A stretch of DNA of 64,000 bases from the NCBI GenBank assembly GCA_002343985.1, contig DDTB01000029.1, forward strand, positions 12,753 through 76,752, given 5' to 3'. The notes under the pieces are model-generated. The model was not told where the DNA came from. It made no database searches and saw nothing but the letters and a program-made list of their open reading frames with translations. Each line of letters begins with the position of its first letter. Within the stretch, counting starts at the first letter, position 1. Shown piece after piece: positions 53,657 to 63,000 of this stretch. A program made the position numbers and the translations under genes. The DNA comes from Chitinophagaceae bacterium UBA2375. GTDB lineage: Bacteria > Bacteroidota > Bacteroidia > Chitinophagales > Chitinophagaceae.

Positions 53657-55039
53657 TTAAATAAAGCCTTTCACTTTTCCGCGGCGCACAAATTGCCCGT
53701 ACCCTTTATCAACCAGGCATTCGTTATGATGTATCGCAAGCTTGCCCCTGAGCAATACCGTTTTCACTTTACCGGTGCACTCCCAACCTTCGTAACCGCT
53801 GTAATCCACATTCATATGATGGGTAGACGCAGAAATCACATGTTTCTCATCGGGGTCAATCAAAATAATATCCGCATCGGAACCAACAGCGATGGTACCT
53901 TTCTTCGGAAACATACCGAAAATTTTTGCGGGATTGGTACAAGCCACTTCCGCATATTTATTGAGGCTGATGCGGCCCTTTTTAACCCCTTCGCTGAACA
54001 GCAATTCCATCCTGTTTTCTATGGCAGGATGGCCATTGGGTATTTTTGAAAAATCATCCTTGCCCATTAGTTTTTGCTCCCACATAAACGGACAATGATC
54101 CGTGGCCACTACCTGCACGAGTCCCTGGTTAATGCCGGCCCACAAGGTTTCCTGGTCTTTCTTTTGACGAAGCGGCGGGCTCATCACCCATTTCGCGCCT
54201 TCAAAATCTTTTTCATAGAGTGACGCGTCGAGGATGAGGTATTGTATGCAGGTTTCCACGAAAACTTTTTGGTTGCGGCGGGTGGCATTGCGCACGGCAT
54301 TGAGCGCGCCCTCGCAGGTGAGGTGCACAATATATCCCGGGCATCCCGTGTATGCGGAAAGATCGGCAAAACGGCCAGAGGCTTCCGCTTCCGTGACTTC
54401 CGGTTGAGACAGGTAATGATATAATGGAGAAAGCTTTCCCTCGCTGCGGTGCTTGTGTGTGAGGTAATCAATCATATCACCATTGGTGGCATGCACATTG
54501 ATTAAACCACCGTATTTTTTTACTTCCTCCATCAACCCAACCATCTGGCGGTCATCAATCATCAACGCCCCTTTATAGGCCATGAATGTTTTAAAAGAAC
54601 TGATGCCCTCGTCTTCAATCATCGACCTGATCTCCTTACGGGTGTCTTCATTGTAATCGGTTACGGCCATGTGAAAACTGTAATCACCCACGGCATTGCC
54701 CTTGGCCCTTCCATTCCATTCGTCAAGCGCAGCCCTCAGGCTGTTGCCCTGTTTTTGTAAAATGAAATCGATGACCATGGTTGTACCGCCAAATAAAGCG
54801 GCACGCGTACCTGTTTCATAATTATCGCTGCTGAATGTGCCCATGAAAGGCATATCAAGGTGTACATGCGGATCAATACCACCGGGCATAACCAATTTTC
54901 CGCTTGCATCAATCACTTCGTCGGCCTGTTCACTGAGGTTACGGCCAATCTTTCGGATGGTTTCACCCTCAATGAATATATCCGCGATAAAATCATCCGT
55001 TGCAGTGATCACGCGGCCATTTCGAATTAATACAGACAT
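53657..55039 (-). CDS. hydA: Dihydropyrimidinase
   Basis: This metallo-amidohydrolase opens the dihydrouracil/dihydrothymine ring to N-carbamoyl-beta-alanine or its methyl homologue. The 460-residue product has the first metal pair H58/H60 in DPHVHLD, the carboxylated bridging lysine K150 in SFKTFMAYKG, H183 in VHATNGD, VHLTCEGAL (metal His) and the catalytic Asp in ATDHCPF. The C-terminal strand GKLAIHHNECL closes the fold. A D-hydantoinase is the alternative; the operon context settles it. It is placed 15 bases after the transporter gene. Confidence 0.95.
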   Translation of the reverse strand: MSVLIRNGRVITATDDFIADIFIEGETIRKIGRNLSEQADEVIDASGKLVMPGGIDPHVHLDMPFMGTFSSDNYETGTRAALFGGTTMVIDFILQKQGNSLRAALDEWNGRAKGNAVGDYSFHMAVTDYNEDTRKEIRSMIEDEGISSFKTFMAYKGALMIDDRQMVGLMEEVKKYGGLINVHATNGDMIDYLTHKHRSEGKLSPLYHYLSQPEVTEAEASGRFADLSAYTGCPGYIVHLTCEGALNAVRNATRRNQKVFVETCIQYLILDASLYEKDFEGAKWVMSPPLRQKKDQETLWAGINQGLVQVVATDHCPFMWEQKLMGKDDFSKIPNGHPAIENRMELLFSEGVKKGRISLNKYAEVACTNPAKIFGMFPKKGTIAVGSDADIILIDPDEKHVISASTHHMNVDYSGYEGWECTGKVKTVLLRGKLAIHHNECLVDKGYGQFVRRGKVKGFI

Positions 55040-55054
55040 GGTATTTAATATTTT

Positions 55055-56515
55055 TTATTTGGACGGTACATTCCTTCGCATCAAGATAATATAAACAATG
55101 CCACTAACAAAAAAACCTACGAACCAGGCATAATGATAAAGACCGGCAATCCAACCGGGTACCTGCCCTGCATCTAGCCATTTCACCTGTACCATGAATC
55201 CCGGTATATTGGGAACTATGCCCGCGATCATGGCGACGATGGCATACATGTTATATCCTGATGAATAGCGGTATCGCCCGGCAGGATCGTACAAACCTTC
55301 GGCATCCAGTTCTTTGCGGCGGATAACAAAGTAATCCGCAATCATGATCCCTCCAATCGGCCCCAGCAAACTCGAATAAGCGATGAGCCAGGTAAAAATG
55401 TAGCCATTTGGATCAGCAATCAGTTTCCAAGGAAATATTAATACGCCAATGATGCCGGTGATATAACCGCCTTTGCGAAAATCTATGCGCGAGGGCGACA
55501 GGTTGGCAAAATCGTTGGCAGGACTCACAATGTTGGCTGCAATATTGGTAGCCAGTGTGGAAATCGCCACGGCAATCATGGCCAGGCTCACCAGCATCTT
55601 GCTGTCGAATCGTGAAGCCAGCACCAATGGGTCCCAGATGATTTCACCATAGATAATCATGGTAGCGGAAGTCACCGCGACGCCGATAAAGGCAAAAACC
55701 GTCATGGATGGGGGAAGCCCTATGACCTGTCCCTTCACCTGTGCCCGCTGGCTTTTGGCATACCGGGTAAAGTCAGGGATATTTAAAGAGAGCGTTGCCC
55801 AATAGCCCACCATGCCTGTGAGTGCCGGAAAAAAGAATGAGAAGAATGATGCGCTGTCTGTGAACTTACTGGGTTGTGACAGGATTGGCCCGAGCCCGTT
55901 TGCCGCTCGGATGGCCCAGAACGAGAGCGCCATGGCGGCGATGGGTAAAAAGATGGCTTTGAACAACAACAATTTCCGGATGCTGTCAACACCCAGGTAC
56001 ACTACATACATGTTCAACAACCAGAAGAGAAAAAAACAAAGCGCGGGGCCTGTTTGCAAGCCTACCGCGTCGGGGAAAATTTGCGGCCACTGATCCACTT
56101 CGGGTATCCATAACCGTAACATCTGGTAGATGGCTGATCCGCCGATCCAGGCTTGTATGCCAAACCACCCGCAGGCCACGATGGCCCTCAGCAAAGCGGG
56201 TATATTCGCGCCTTTCACGCCAAAGCTTGCCCGGGCAAAAACAGGAAATGGGATCCCGTATTTAGCCCCGGCATGCCCGTTCAGGATCATGGGTATGAGC
56301 ACAATGGCATTACCCAGGAAAATGGTCAGGATGGATTGCCACCAGTTCATACCGCCTTCAATCAATGAGCTGGCCAGCATGTAAGTGGGTATGCACAAAC
56401 TCATCGATATCCAGAGGGCGGCATAATTCCAGGTGTTCCAGGTTCGGCCGGATGCCGGCACCGCTGCCAGGTCTTCATTGCTGAGTACCTCCTTTGTATG
56501 GTTTGCTTGGGTCAT
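55055..56515 (-). CDS. NCS1-family nucleobase:cation symporter
   Basis: A 486-residue inner-membrane transporter with about twelve hydrophobic segments and NCS1 family blocks: N-terminal RTWNTWNYAALWISM, GIPFPVFARASFGVKGANIPALLRAIVACGWFGIQ (split helices TM2-TM3), LSLNIPDFTRYAKS and NIAANIVSPANDFANLSP in the helix 8 region. The family imports uracil, allantoin, hydantoin or cytosine with Na+ or H+. Uracil or thymine is the likely substrate here from its place in the operon. It stops 15 bases before hydA starts and starts 22 bases after the aminotransferase. Confidence 0.93.
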   Translation of the reverse strand: MTQANHTKEVLSNEDLAAVPASGRTWNTWNYAALWISMSLCIPTYMLASSLIEGGMNWWQSILTIFLGNAIVLIPMILNGHAGAKYGIPFPVFARASFGVKGANIPALLRAIVACGWFGIQAWIGGSAIYQMLRLWIPEVDQWPQIFPDAVGLQTGPALCFFLFWLLNMYVVYLGVDSIRKLLLFKAIFLPIAAMALSFWAIRAANGLGPILSQPSKFTDSASFFSFFFPALTGMVGYWATLSLNIPDFTRYAKSQRAQVKGQVIGLPPSMTVFAFIGVAVTSATMIIYGEIIWDPLVLASRFDSKMLVSLAMIAVAISTLATNIAANIVSPANDFANLSPSRIDFRKGGYITGIIGVLIFPWKLIADPNGYIFTWLIAYSSLLGPIGGIMIADYFVIRRKELDAEGLYDPAGRYRYSSGYNMYAIVAMIAGIVPNIPGFMVQVKWLDAGQVPGWIAGLYHYAWFVGFFVSGIVYIILMRRNVPSK

Positions 56516-56537
56516 GATAAATTATGAGGGATACCGG

Positions 56538-57884
56538 TCAGGAAACATGTGCATCAGCTATGCTGATGGCTTCACTGATAATGGCCAAGCCTTCATCTAT
56601 CTGCTCTTTCGTTACACAGAGAGGTGGGGCAATGAATATATAACTCCAGCGCACAAACGTGTACATGCCGAGCTCTTTGATTTTTGCCGCCACCTGATTC
56701 ATAACGGCCATTTCATCAGGACCGGCATTGAATGGGGCCATGGGTTCTTTACTTTGCCTGTTCTTAACCAATTCAATACAACCCAGCAAACCCCTTGTGC
56801 GGAAATTGCCGATAGAAGGATGCATTTGCATCAATGCATTCACACGCTCAGTGACATAATCACCCATGGCAGCAGCATTTTCGATCAGGCCTTCATCTTC
56901 ATACACATGCAACGTTTCCAAAGCGGCCGCGCAACTCACCGGGTGCGCGGAATAGGTAAGCCCCAGCGGCAGCATCTGGTCGTCGTATTTGGATGCAATA
57001 CGGTCTGATACCATCAGGCAGCCAAAGGGCAGGTAGCCGCAGGTAAGCCCCTTTGCCATCGCGATCATATCCGGTATGATGCCATGATGTTCGAAGCCAA
57101 ACCATTTTCCCGTGCGGCCAAAGCCACTCATCACTTCATCCATGATCAATAATATACCATGCTTGTCGCATATACTTCGTACCGCTTTCAAATACCCTTC
57201 GGGATATTGCAGGCAACCGGAAGAACCCGATTCGCCTTCGAGCAGGATGGCCGCGATATTGCCCGGGCCTTCATACGCGATGATCCTTTCCAGTTGTGAT
57301 ACCGACTCACGCAGCAGATTCTCTTCGCCATATTCCCAGCGATAGAAATACGGGAGGTCGAAATGCACAAAATTTGGCGCCTGTTGCGCGTCCACAGGGA
57401 GTTTGCGCGGGTCGCCGCTGGCGGTCATGGCCCCGTTTGAAGAGCCATGGTATGATTGGTAACGGGTGAGTATTTTATGCCTGCCGGTGTACAAGCGTGC
57501 CAGTTTGATGGCATTTTCAATTGACGTAGCGCCGCATAGCGTAAAAAATGCCTTGTTGAGGTCGCCCGGGCAAATAGACGCGAGTTTTTTTCCCAACTCA
57601 CCGCGCACTTTGGTTACACAGCTTGGGGTGACATACGCCACTTCCTGCATCTGCTTCATAACGGCATTGGTTATACGCTGATTGCCGTGGCCGATATTGA
57701 CATTCATCAGGCCCGACGAAAAATCAATATACTTTTTACCATCATGATCGTAGAGGTAAACGCCTTCGGCATATTTCACGGCGATGGGCGCCACGCCTTT
57801 TTGCTTGCTCCAGCTAAACAGCGTGTAATCCTGGTTGTTCCGAATGATTTCGGCCGTTTCGGAAGCGAGGGATGTTGCAGACAT
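56538..57884 (-). CDS. Class III aminotransferase, probable beta-alanine aminotransferase
   Basis: A PLP-dependent omega-aminotransferase of 448 residues. It has IDFSSGLMNVNIGHGN near the N-terminus, the cofactor-binding GATSIENAIKLAR and YQSYHGSSNGAMTASGD, the aspartate of LIMDEVMSGFGRTGKW, and the PLP lysine in AMAKGLTCGYLP. It resembles taurine:pyruvate and beta-alanine:pyruvate aminotransferases; I cannot separate these by eye. In this operon the expected job is beta-alanine (or 3-aminoisobutyrate) to malonate semialdehyde (or methylmalonate semialdehyde), feeding the dehydrogenase encoded 40 bases upstream. Confidence 0.88.
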   Translation of the reverse strand: MSATSLASETAEIIRNNQDYTLFSWSKQKGVAPIAVKYAEGVYLYDHDGKKYIDFSSGLMNVNIGHGNQRITNAVMKQMQEVAYVTPSCVTKVRGELGKKLASICPGDLNKAFFTLCGATSIENAIKLARLYTGRHKILTRYQSYHGSSNGAMTASGDPRKLPVDAQQAPNFVHFDLPYFYRWEYGEENLLRESVSQLERIIAYEGPGNIAAILLEGESGSSGCLQYPEGYLKAVRSICDKHGILLIMDEVMSGFGRTGKWFGFEHHGIIPDMIAMAKGLTCGYLPFGCLMVSDRIASKYDDQMLPLGLTYSAHPVSCAAALETLHVYEDEGLIENAAAMGDYVTERVNALMQMHPSIGNFRTRGLLGCIELVKNRQSKEPMAPFNAGPDEMAVMNQVAAKIKELGMYTFVRWSYIFIAPPLCVTKEQIDEGLAIISEAISIADAHVS

Positions 57885-57924
57885 ATTCGTTAATTAAAGG
57901 TGATCAGAAATTATGTAATGAATA

Positions 57925-59388
57925 TCAACTCATCCAGTTGATGCCCGCGGCGGGGTTCCACTTGGTGGTGCTCTTTTTGAGTTTTGTCCAGAACTCGATG
58001 GAGCTCTTTCCCGTGATATCGCCTACACCAAATTTGCTTTCATTCCATCCCCCGAATGAGAATGGTTCGCGGGGTACAGGCACACCTACATTCACACCGA
58101 TCATGCCGGCGCTGGCTTTTTCGATAATGTATCGCGCCAGTCCGCCATTTTGCGTGAACACGCTGGCCGCGTTGCCGTAAGGATTGCTGTTTTCAATAGC
58201 CAGGGCTTCATCCACCGTATTGGTACGCATAATGGAAATGACCGGCCCGAAAATTTCCTCCCGGGCAACCGACATTTCAGGCCGTACATAATCAATCACT
58301 GTGGGGCCTACATAGGTGCCATTCTCTTTTCCCGGTACACGGGCATTTCGTCCATCCACTAAAATCCTAGCGCCCTGTTGTTCGGCTTCCGTGATGTATT
58401 TTTCAATGCGCGCCTTCGCTTCCCCACTGATAACCGCGCCCAGGTTTTCGCCGGGTACAATCTTCCTGGCTTCATCGCATATCTTACTGACGATATGGTC
58501 TACCGGGCCTACGGCCAGCATCGCGCTTGCCGCCATGCAGCGTTGGCCGGCACATCCACTCATTGACGCGGCTACGTTCTGGGCCGTCATTTCAGGGATC
58601 GCATCAGGTAATACCATGAGGTGATTTTTTGCACCACCCAATGCCAGGCAACGTTTGAATTGAGCAGTTGAACGCTGGTACACGATTTTGGCTACTTTGG
58701 TAGAACCTACAAATGACACAGCCTGGATGCCCGGGTGGTCGCAAATGGCTTCCACCATGGTGGCATCGCCATGCACTACATTAAACACCCCATCAGGCAG
58801 GCCCGCTTCCTTCAATAATTCCGCGAGGCGCATGCAACTCAGCGGCACTTTCTCCGATGGTTTCATGATCATGCAATTTCCCAACGCAATGGCATTAGGG
58901 ATTGTCCAGTTAGGCACCATGCTGGGAAAATTAAAAGGCACAATCGATGCCACCACGCCCAATGGCGCATGTTCGGTGCGGCATTCCACGCCCCTGCTGA
59001 CTTCCAGCACTTCGCCCGTTACCAGTTGAGGCAAAGAACAGGCGAACTCCGTGAGTTCAACCGATTTCTCAATTTCAGCGACAGACTCGCTGTATGTTTT
59101 TCCATTTTCCTCGCTCACCAGTTTGGCGAGTTCGTCCATATGTTTTTCCAATAAATATTTATAGCGGAAAAAAACCTGTACCCTTTCCTTAATCGGCGTG
59201 TGGCTCCATGCATGAAAAGCGGCCTGTGCCGCAGCTACTGCCTGGTTTAACTCATCGGCACCCGACATTGGCACTACGGATAAATGCGTGCCATCCACCG
59301 GCGAGTGTATGTCGAGGCTGCGTGTGGAGGCCGAATCCACAAAACGGCCATTGATAAAATTCTGAACCTTATTGTATTTCATACCCAT
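57925..59388 (-). CDS. mmsA: CoA-acylating (methyl)malonate-semialdehyde dehydrogenase
   Basis: This aldehyde dehydrogenase converts malonate semialdehyde to acetyl-CoA (and the methyl form to propionyl-CoA) with NAD+ and CoA, releasing CO2. The 487-residue product has the catalytic C284 in GQRCMAAS. It also has the diagnostic GGAKNH (N255), where ordinary hydrolytic ALDHs have the general base Glu in ELGGK; this replacement marks the CoA-dependent MMSDH group. PFNFPSMVPNW and GVPVPREPFSFGGWNESKFG are also family blocks. It is the first gene of the operon; the ATG at 59388 or the one two codons later (59382) may be used. The promoter is shared with the divergent regulator. Confidence 0.94.
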   Translation of the reverse strand: MGMKYNKVQNFINGRFVDSASTRSLDIHSPVDGTHLSVVPMSGADELNQAVAAAQAAFHAWSHTPIKERVQVFFRYKYLLEKHMDELAKLVSEENGKTYSESVAEIEKSVELTEFACSLPQLVTGEVLEVSRGVECRTEHAPLGVVASIVPFNFPSMVPNWTIPNAIALGNCMIMKPSEKVPLSCMRLAELLKEAGLPDGVFNVVHGDATMVEAICDHPGIQAVSFVGSTKVAKIVYQRSTAQFKRCLALGGAKNHLMVLPDAIPEMTAQNVAASMSGCAGQRCMAASAMLAVGPVDHIVSKICDEARKIVPGENLGAVISGEAKARIEKYITEAEQQGARILVDGRNARVPGKENGTYVGPTVIDYVRPEMSVAREEIFGPVISIMRTNTVDEALAIENSNPYGNAASVFTQNGGLARYIIEKASAGMIGVNVGVPVPREPFSFGGWNESKFGVGDITGKSSIEFWTKLKKSTTKWNPAAGINWMS

Positions 59389-59432
59389 TTTAATTACCTA
59401 TTTTTTAGAATGATAAGTAGAAAAATAAAAAT

Positions 59433-59461
59433 AATGTATTTTTAGTGATAATTAATACATT
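59433..59461. promoter_or_regulatory. Inverted repeat, candidate Lrp/AsnC operator
   Basis: AATGTATT (59433-59440) and AATACATT (59454-59461) are perfect 8-bp arms separated by 13 AT-rich bases, in the 95-bp region between divergent mmsA and the regulator gene. The position and AT-richness suit autoregulation by an Lrp/AsnC protein. Confidence 0.5.
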
Positions 59462-59483
59462 TTTTGCACAAACAGATTTCACC

Positions 59484-59972
59484 ATGCATGAACAGGAAGC
59501 CACGGGGCCTGACCCTTTAGACATAGACATCCTGCGGTGTTTGCAGGAAGACGGGAGGATGTCGCTGACGGTGATGGCTGAAAAACTGGAAGTATCGATC
59601 GGTACGGTTCGCACGAGGCTCAATAAACTGATTGAAGACGGGACCGTCAGCATTATTGGCCGTGTTGACCCCGACAAGGTAGGCTTTCACTGCTATGCGC
59701 ATATCGCGGTTTTTGTGAGGCCCGCGATGCTGAAGGAGAAAATTGCAGCCAGGATCAGCAAATTGCCGGAAGTTAGTTTCCTCGCCATGACTTCGGGGGA
59801 TTATGACCTGGAAGTGGATGTAATGTGCCGAGATAATAACCACCTGGTAGAATTTGTGAACCGCATCAGTGCGATTCAAGGTGTTCAGCAAACGAAGACT
59901 ACATTATACTTTAAGGTATATAAATACGCGCAACCCGACCTGAATTTATTGCAGCAAAAAGCCGGGCGTTGA
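59484..59972 (+). CDS. Lrp/AsnC-family transcriptional regulator
   Basis: A 162-residue regulator. It has an N-terminal helix-turn-helix (LDIDILRCLQEDGRMSLT, then KLEVSIGTVRTRLNKLIEDG), a linker strand IIGRVDPDKVGFHCYAHI and the RAM/AsnC ligand-binding domain (about 70-155: LPEVSFLAMTSGDYDLEVDVMC, QTKTTLYFKVYK). Family members form octamers that sense small amino acids. Beta-alanine or a pathway intermediate is a reasonable guess from the position, divergent from the seven-gene pyrimidine operon. I set the start at ATG 59484 (MHEQEATGPDPLD) instead of an upstream GTG, because the HTH family begins after this point and the operator-like repeat lies before it. Confidence 0.92.
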   Translation: MHEQEATGPDPLDIDILRCLQEDGRMSLTVMAEKLEVSIGTVRTRLNKLIEDGTVSIIGRVDPDKVGFHCYAHIAVFVRPAMLKEKIAARISKLPEVSFLAMTSGDYDLEVDVMCRDNNHLVEFVNRISAIQGVQQTKTTLYFKVYKYAQPDLNLLQQKAGR

Positions 59973-59982
59973 TACACCCGGC
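59961..59982. terminator. Hairpin after the regulator gene
   Basis: GCCGGG (59961-59966) and CCCGGC (59977-59982) form a 6-bp GC stem with a 10-base loop overlapping the regulator stop codon, between convergent genes. The following tail is only moderately T-rich. Confidence 0.45.
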
Positions 59983-60000
59983 CTTCATTTATTTGATATG

Positions 60001-63000
60001 TTATGGCTTAACCATTGATGTTGTTTTCTTCCATGCGCCATTCTCCAAACTGAGTTCATATACGCCCGGTGCCAGTCCGGAAGGTAAGCTGATCCTTACC
60101 TGGGCCGACTTGCCCTGTGTATGTTGGTAGCGGCTGCTGAATACCACTTGCCCCTGGTGGTTCATTAAACGCAGATGATAAGGCCCGTTGGGGATATCCT
60201 GCAAACGAAGCGATACATCTTGCGACATAACCGGGTTTGGAAATACTGTAATAGATCCGTTTGCCTGCTGTTGATCCATACGAACTACTGGCAATAATTC
60301 AGCATTGGGTGCAGGTTCTGGCACAGGTTCGCCAAATACAATCACCAGGCGGTCTGCACGGGATGACCCTTCCTGCCCGTCCACAGTAAACTGATAGCTA
60401 AAGCTTTCATCAGACATGGGGATGCTGACAGATTTCATTGTATAACGGTCATATATAAACGCTTTAACAGAGAGACCTGACAATTGGGATGGGATCAGCT
60501 CCAATATATATGCAGCCGGCTTTAAGTGCTGCATTTGGATATGCAGGCTGTCGCCCGCTTTGGGCATTTTCCTTCTTTCAATCGACAAATCCTTTCCGTT
60601 TCGCAACAGGGAAATGGATTCCGCGTCTGCAGGGAGTTTGCCGGCGTCATCCGGGCCCGCTTCCTGCAGGTATTGGTCATCAAATTGAACCAGCGCCGCA
60701 TCCAATAATGCGTTGCCCCCGGCTTCCATTAACCGGATATCTATTCCACGCGAACGGCGGGCCTGGCGGCCAAACCATTGATCACTGCCAAGGTCAGTTT
60801 TATCGGATTCTTTTACCGTAATGATGCCCGGGTTGCTGCCGTCAGCAGATTCAATCAGGATCGCTTCGCCACTGGGGATATACTGGCTTACCGGGCTTGC
60901 CGATGCGGTGAAATCGTACGACATTGTCTGGCTGTTCCAACTCGCAGTGACATATCCTCCCAAACCATTTGAACCGCTCAGCTTAGGGTCCCAGATGTAA
61001 AAAGTATTCTTGACATTATTTTTTGTGAGGGTTTCAAAATTGATGGCAGAGGCATAGGGATTGCCAAAAACAGTGAAGCCGCTGGCGTTCACGGGATATG
61101 TTTTATTACCCGTATTCACAGTTCCTTTTACGCGAAGGGTTGTGGATGTTACCGCTGCGTTATTGCCATCATTCAGGTTGATACCCCTGTTGCCCCTGAT
61201 GTACAGCATATAGCCCGTGTATGAACCAATGGGCGCATACGTGCCGGGATTAGCGGGCAGGTTGATGAATGAATTGCTTGATGCCCGGTACACCTTCATG
61301 GATGCGGAATTGGTAGGGCTCTGATCAAAACCATTGGCCGCGATGCCTCCGGTGATATGCACACCATAACCCGGGTTTGGGTCGCCGGGACCGAAATTTT
61401 GATTGGTGGAACTTTCCTGCCAGGCCTGGTTGATGCTAACCGACATGCCGTTGGCGATAGGCGCGCTCAGAAATCGCCAGGCTTTGCGTGCCGGGATGAA
61501 CCGCTCTATGCTTACCTGGCCATTAATAAATGCAGTAGCATTCCCTGACCCATCCACCGGTAAGGGTGCGATACGGGCTGTTCCGTTGGCAGTTGATTTT
61601 AACACCAGGTTATTATTTGTTTCGAGGGTTTTGCCGTCATATAAGGTTAAGGTTCCGGTAATGGTATCGGTACCCAGCAGGCTGAGGTTGTTTTGCACCT
61701 GCAGGTTCATGATTTTGTTTCCGGTGAAAGCCTCATCGGGTATACTTTGCGGGTTACTGCCATTCATGCCGATGGTTCCTTCCGCAGCCTGTAAAATACC
61801 ATCATTGTCAATGGCTCCGGCTATATTCAATGTACCGTTTTGTACAAGCAGGGAAGCCCCATTTTGCACAACGATATCTTTTACCTGGCCTGTTTGGCCA
61901 GTTAATACTGGGTACTGCCGGCCCGGCTGCAGTGTTGATGGGATTTCGGCATCCACAGAAGCATCAGGTAATCCGCCGCGCCAGTTCATCGGATCAAACC
62001 AATTATTGGTCATCGCGTTTCCATGCCAAATATGACGGCCCAATTTTTCGCCTACGGCAAACTGGCCAAAGGAAACCAGGTTATTGGCCGTGATGCTATT
62101 GGATTGCTGATTGGCAGATGTCAAAATCGTCCATGCGGAACCGTTATACAATCCTGATTTGAAAATTGCCGTGTTGGCGCCGGCGTCAAGGTCCGGATCC
62201 TGCCAACCAAAACTGGCATCAGCCTGTGTAAACATCAGGGACTCTTCCTGTACTGTCCAGTTGATATTTACCGAATGTGCATCATCTATACCTGAATAAT
62301 CGATCGCGCTATGGTCGGCGCCATCAGCCCTCGCCATGACATATCCTGATGAGGATACCTGTTGAAATAACAGGCTGACTGGTGCAAAAGAATTTTGGGT
62401 GCCAATAGCGAAATCAACTGATTGCGCATTGCCTGTTGGCACAAATCGTTTCATATTTCCAATCACCCATCCTGTATTACTTGCCTGTCCACTAAGGGCT
62501 GCATTGGCATGCATAATAACTTTATTGTTTCCTGTTGAAATTTTCCCTTGCAGGAATTGCAGGGCATGAGAAATTGCAACATCATTAACGAGGTTAACAA
62601 TACCGCCTGGCTTGTTGATCCTCATCCTGGGCACTGTATCGTTTACGCGTACCTGTTGGTTTACCGGGCCATTCCATTCGTATGTGCCGTTCGCGCCGGA
62701 AAACGTCCCTCCAGTCATATTCATATCACCGGATATAACATGCGTAACGGTGGCCGTTCCCGTATTCAGGTTGCCGTTGTCCATGCTGAATGTTCCCCTT
62801 ACCGTAAAAGACTGCAGCGCATTTTTATTTCCGCTGCCTGTTATGTAAAGGTTTCCATATTGCTGCGCTGAAATGGTTTGGTCTGAGCCATAATATTGTA
62901 CGCTGCTGTTGAGGTCTATATTCCTGGTTTGAAAGTTGGCAGGGAAATTATTCAAGCCAGACAAACGCAATGTGGTTCCAGCAGCGAGTTGCAGTTCGCC

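Noticed and set aside
49369..59388. Including the NlpC/P60 gene in the pyrimidine operon
   Set aside because: A TACTTTTG -7 element lies between preA and this gene, and a cell-wall hydrolase has no logical role in the pathway.
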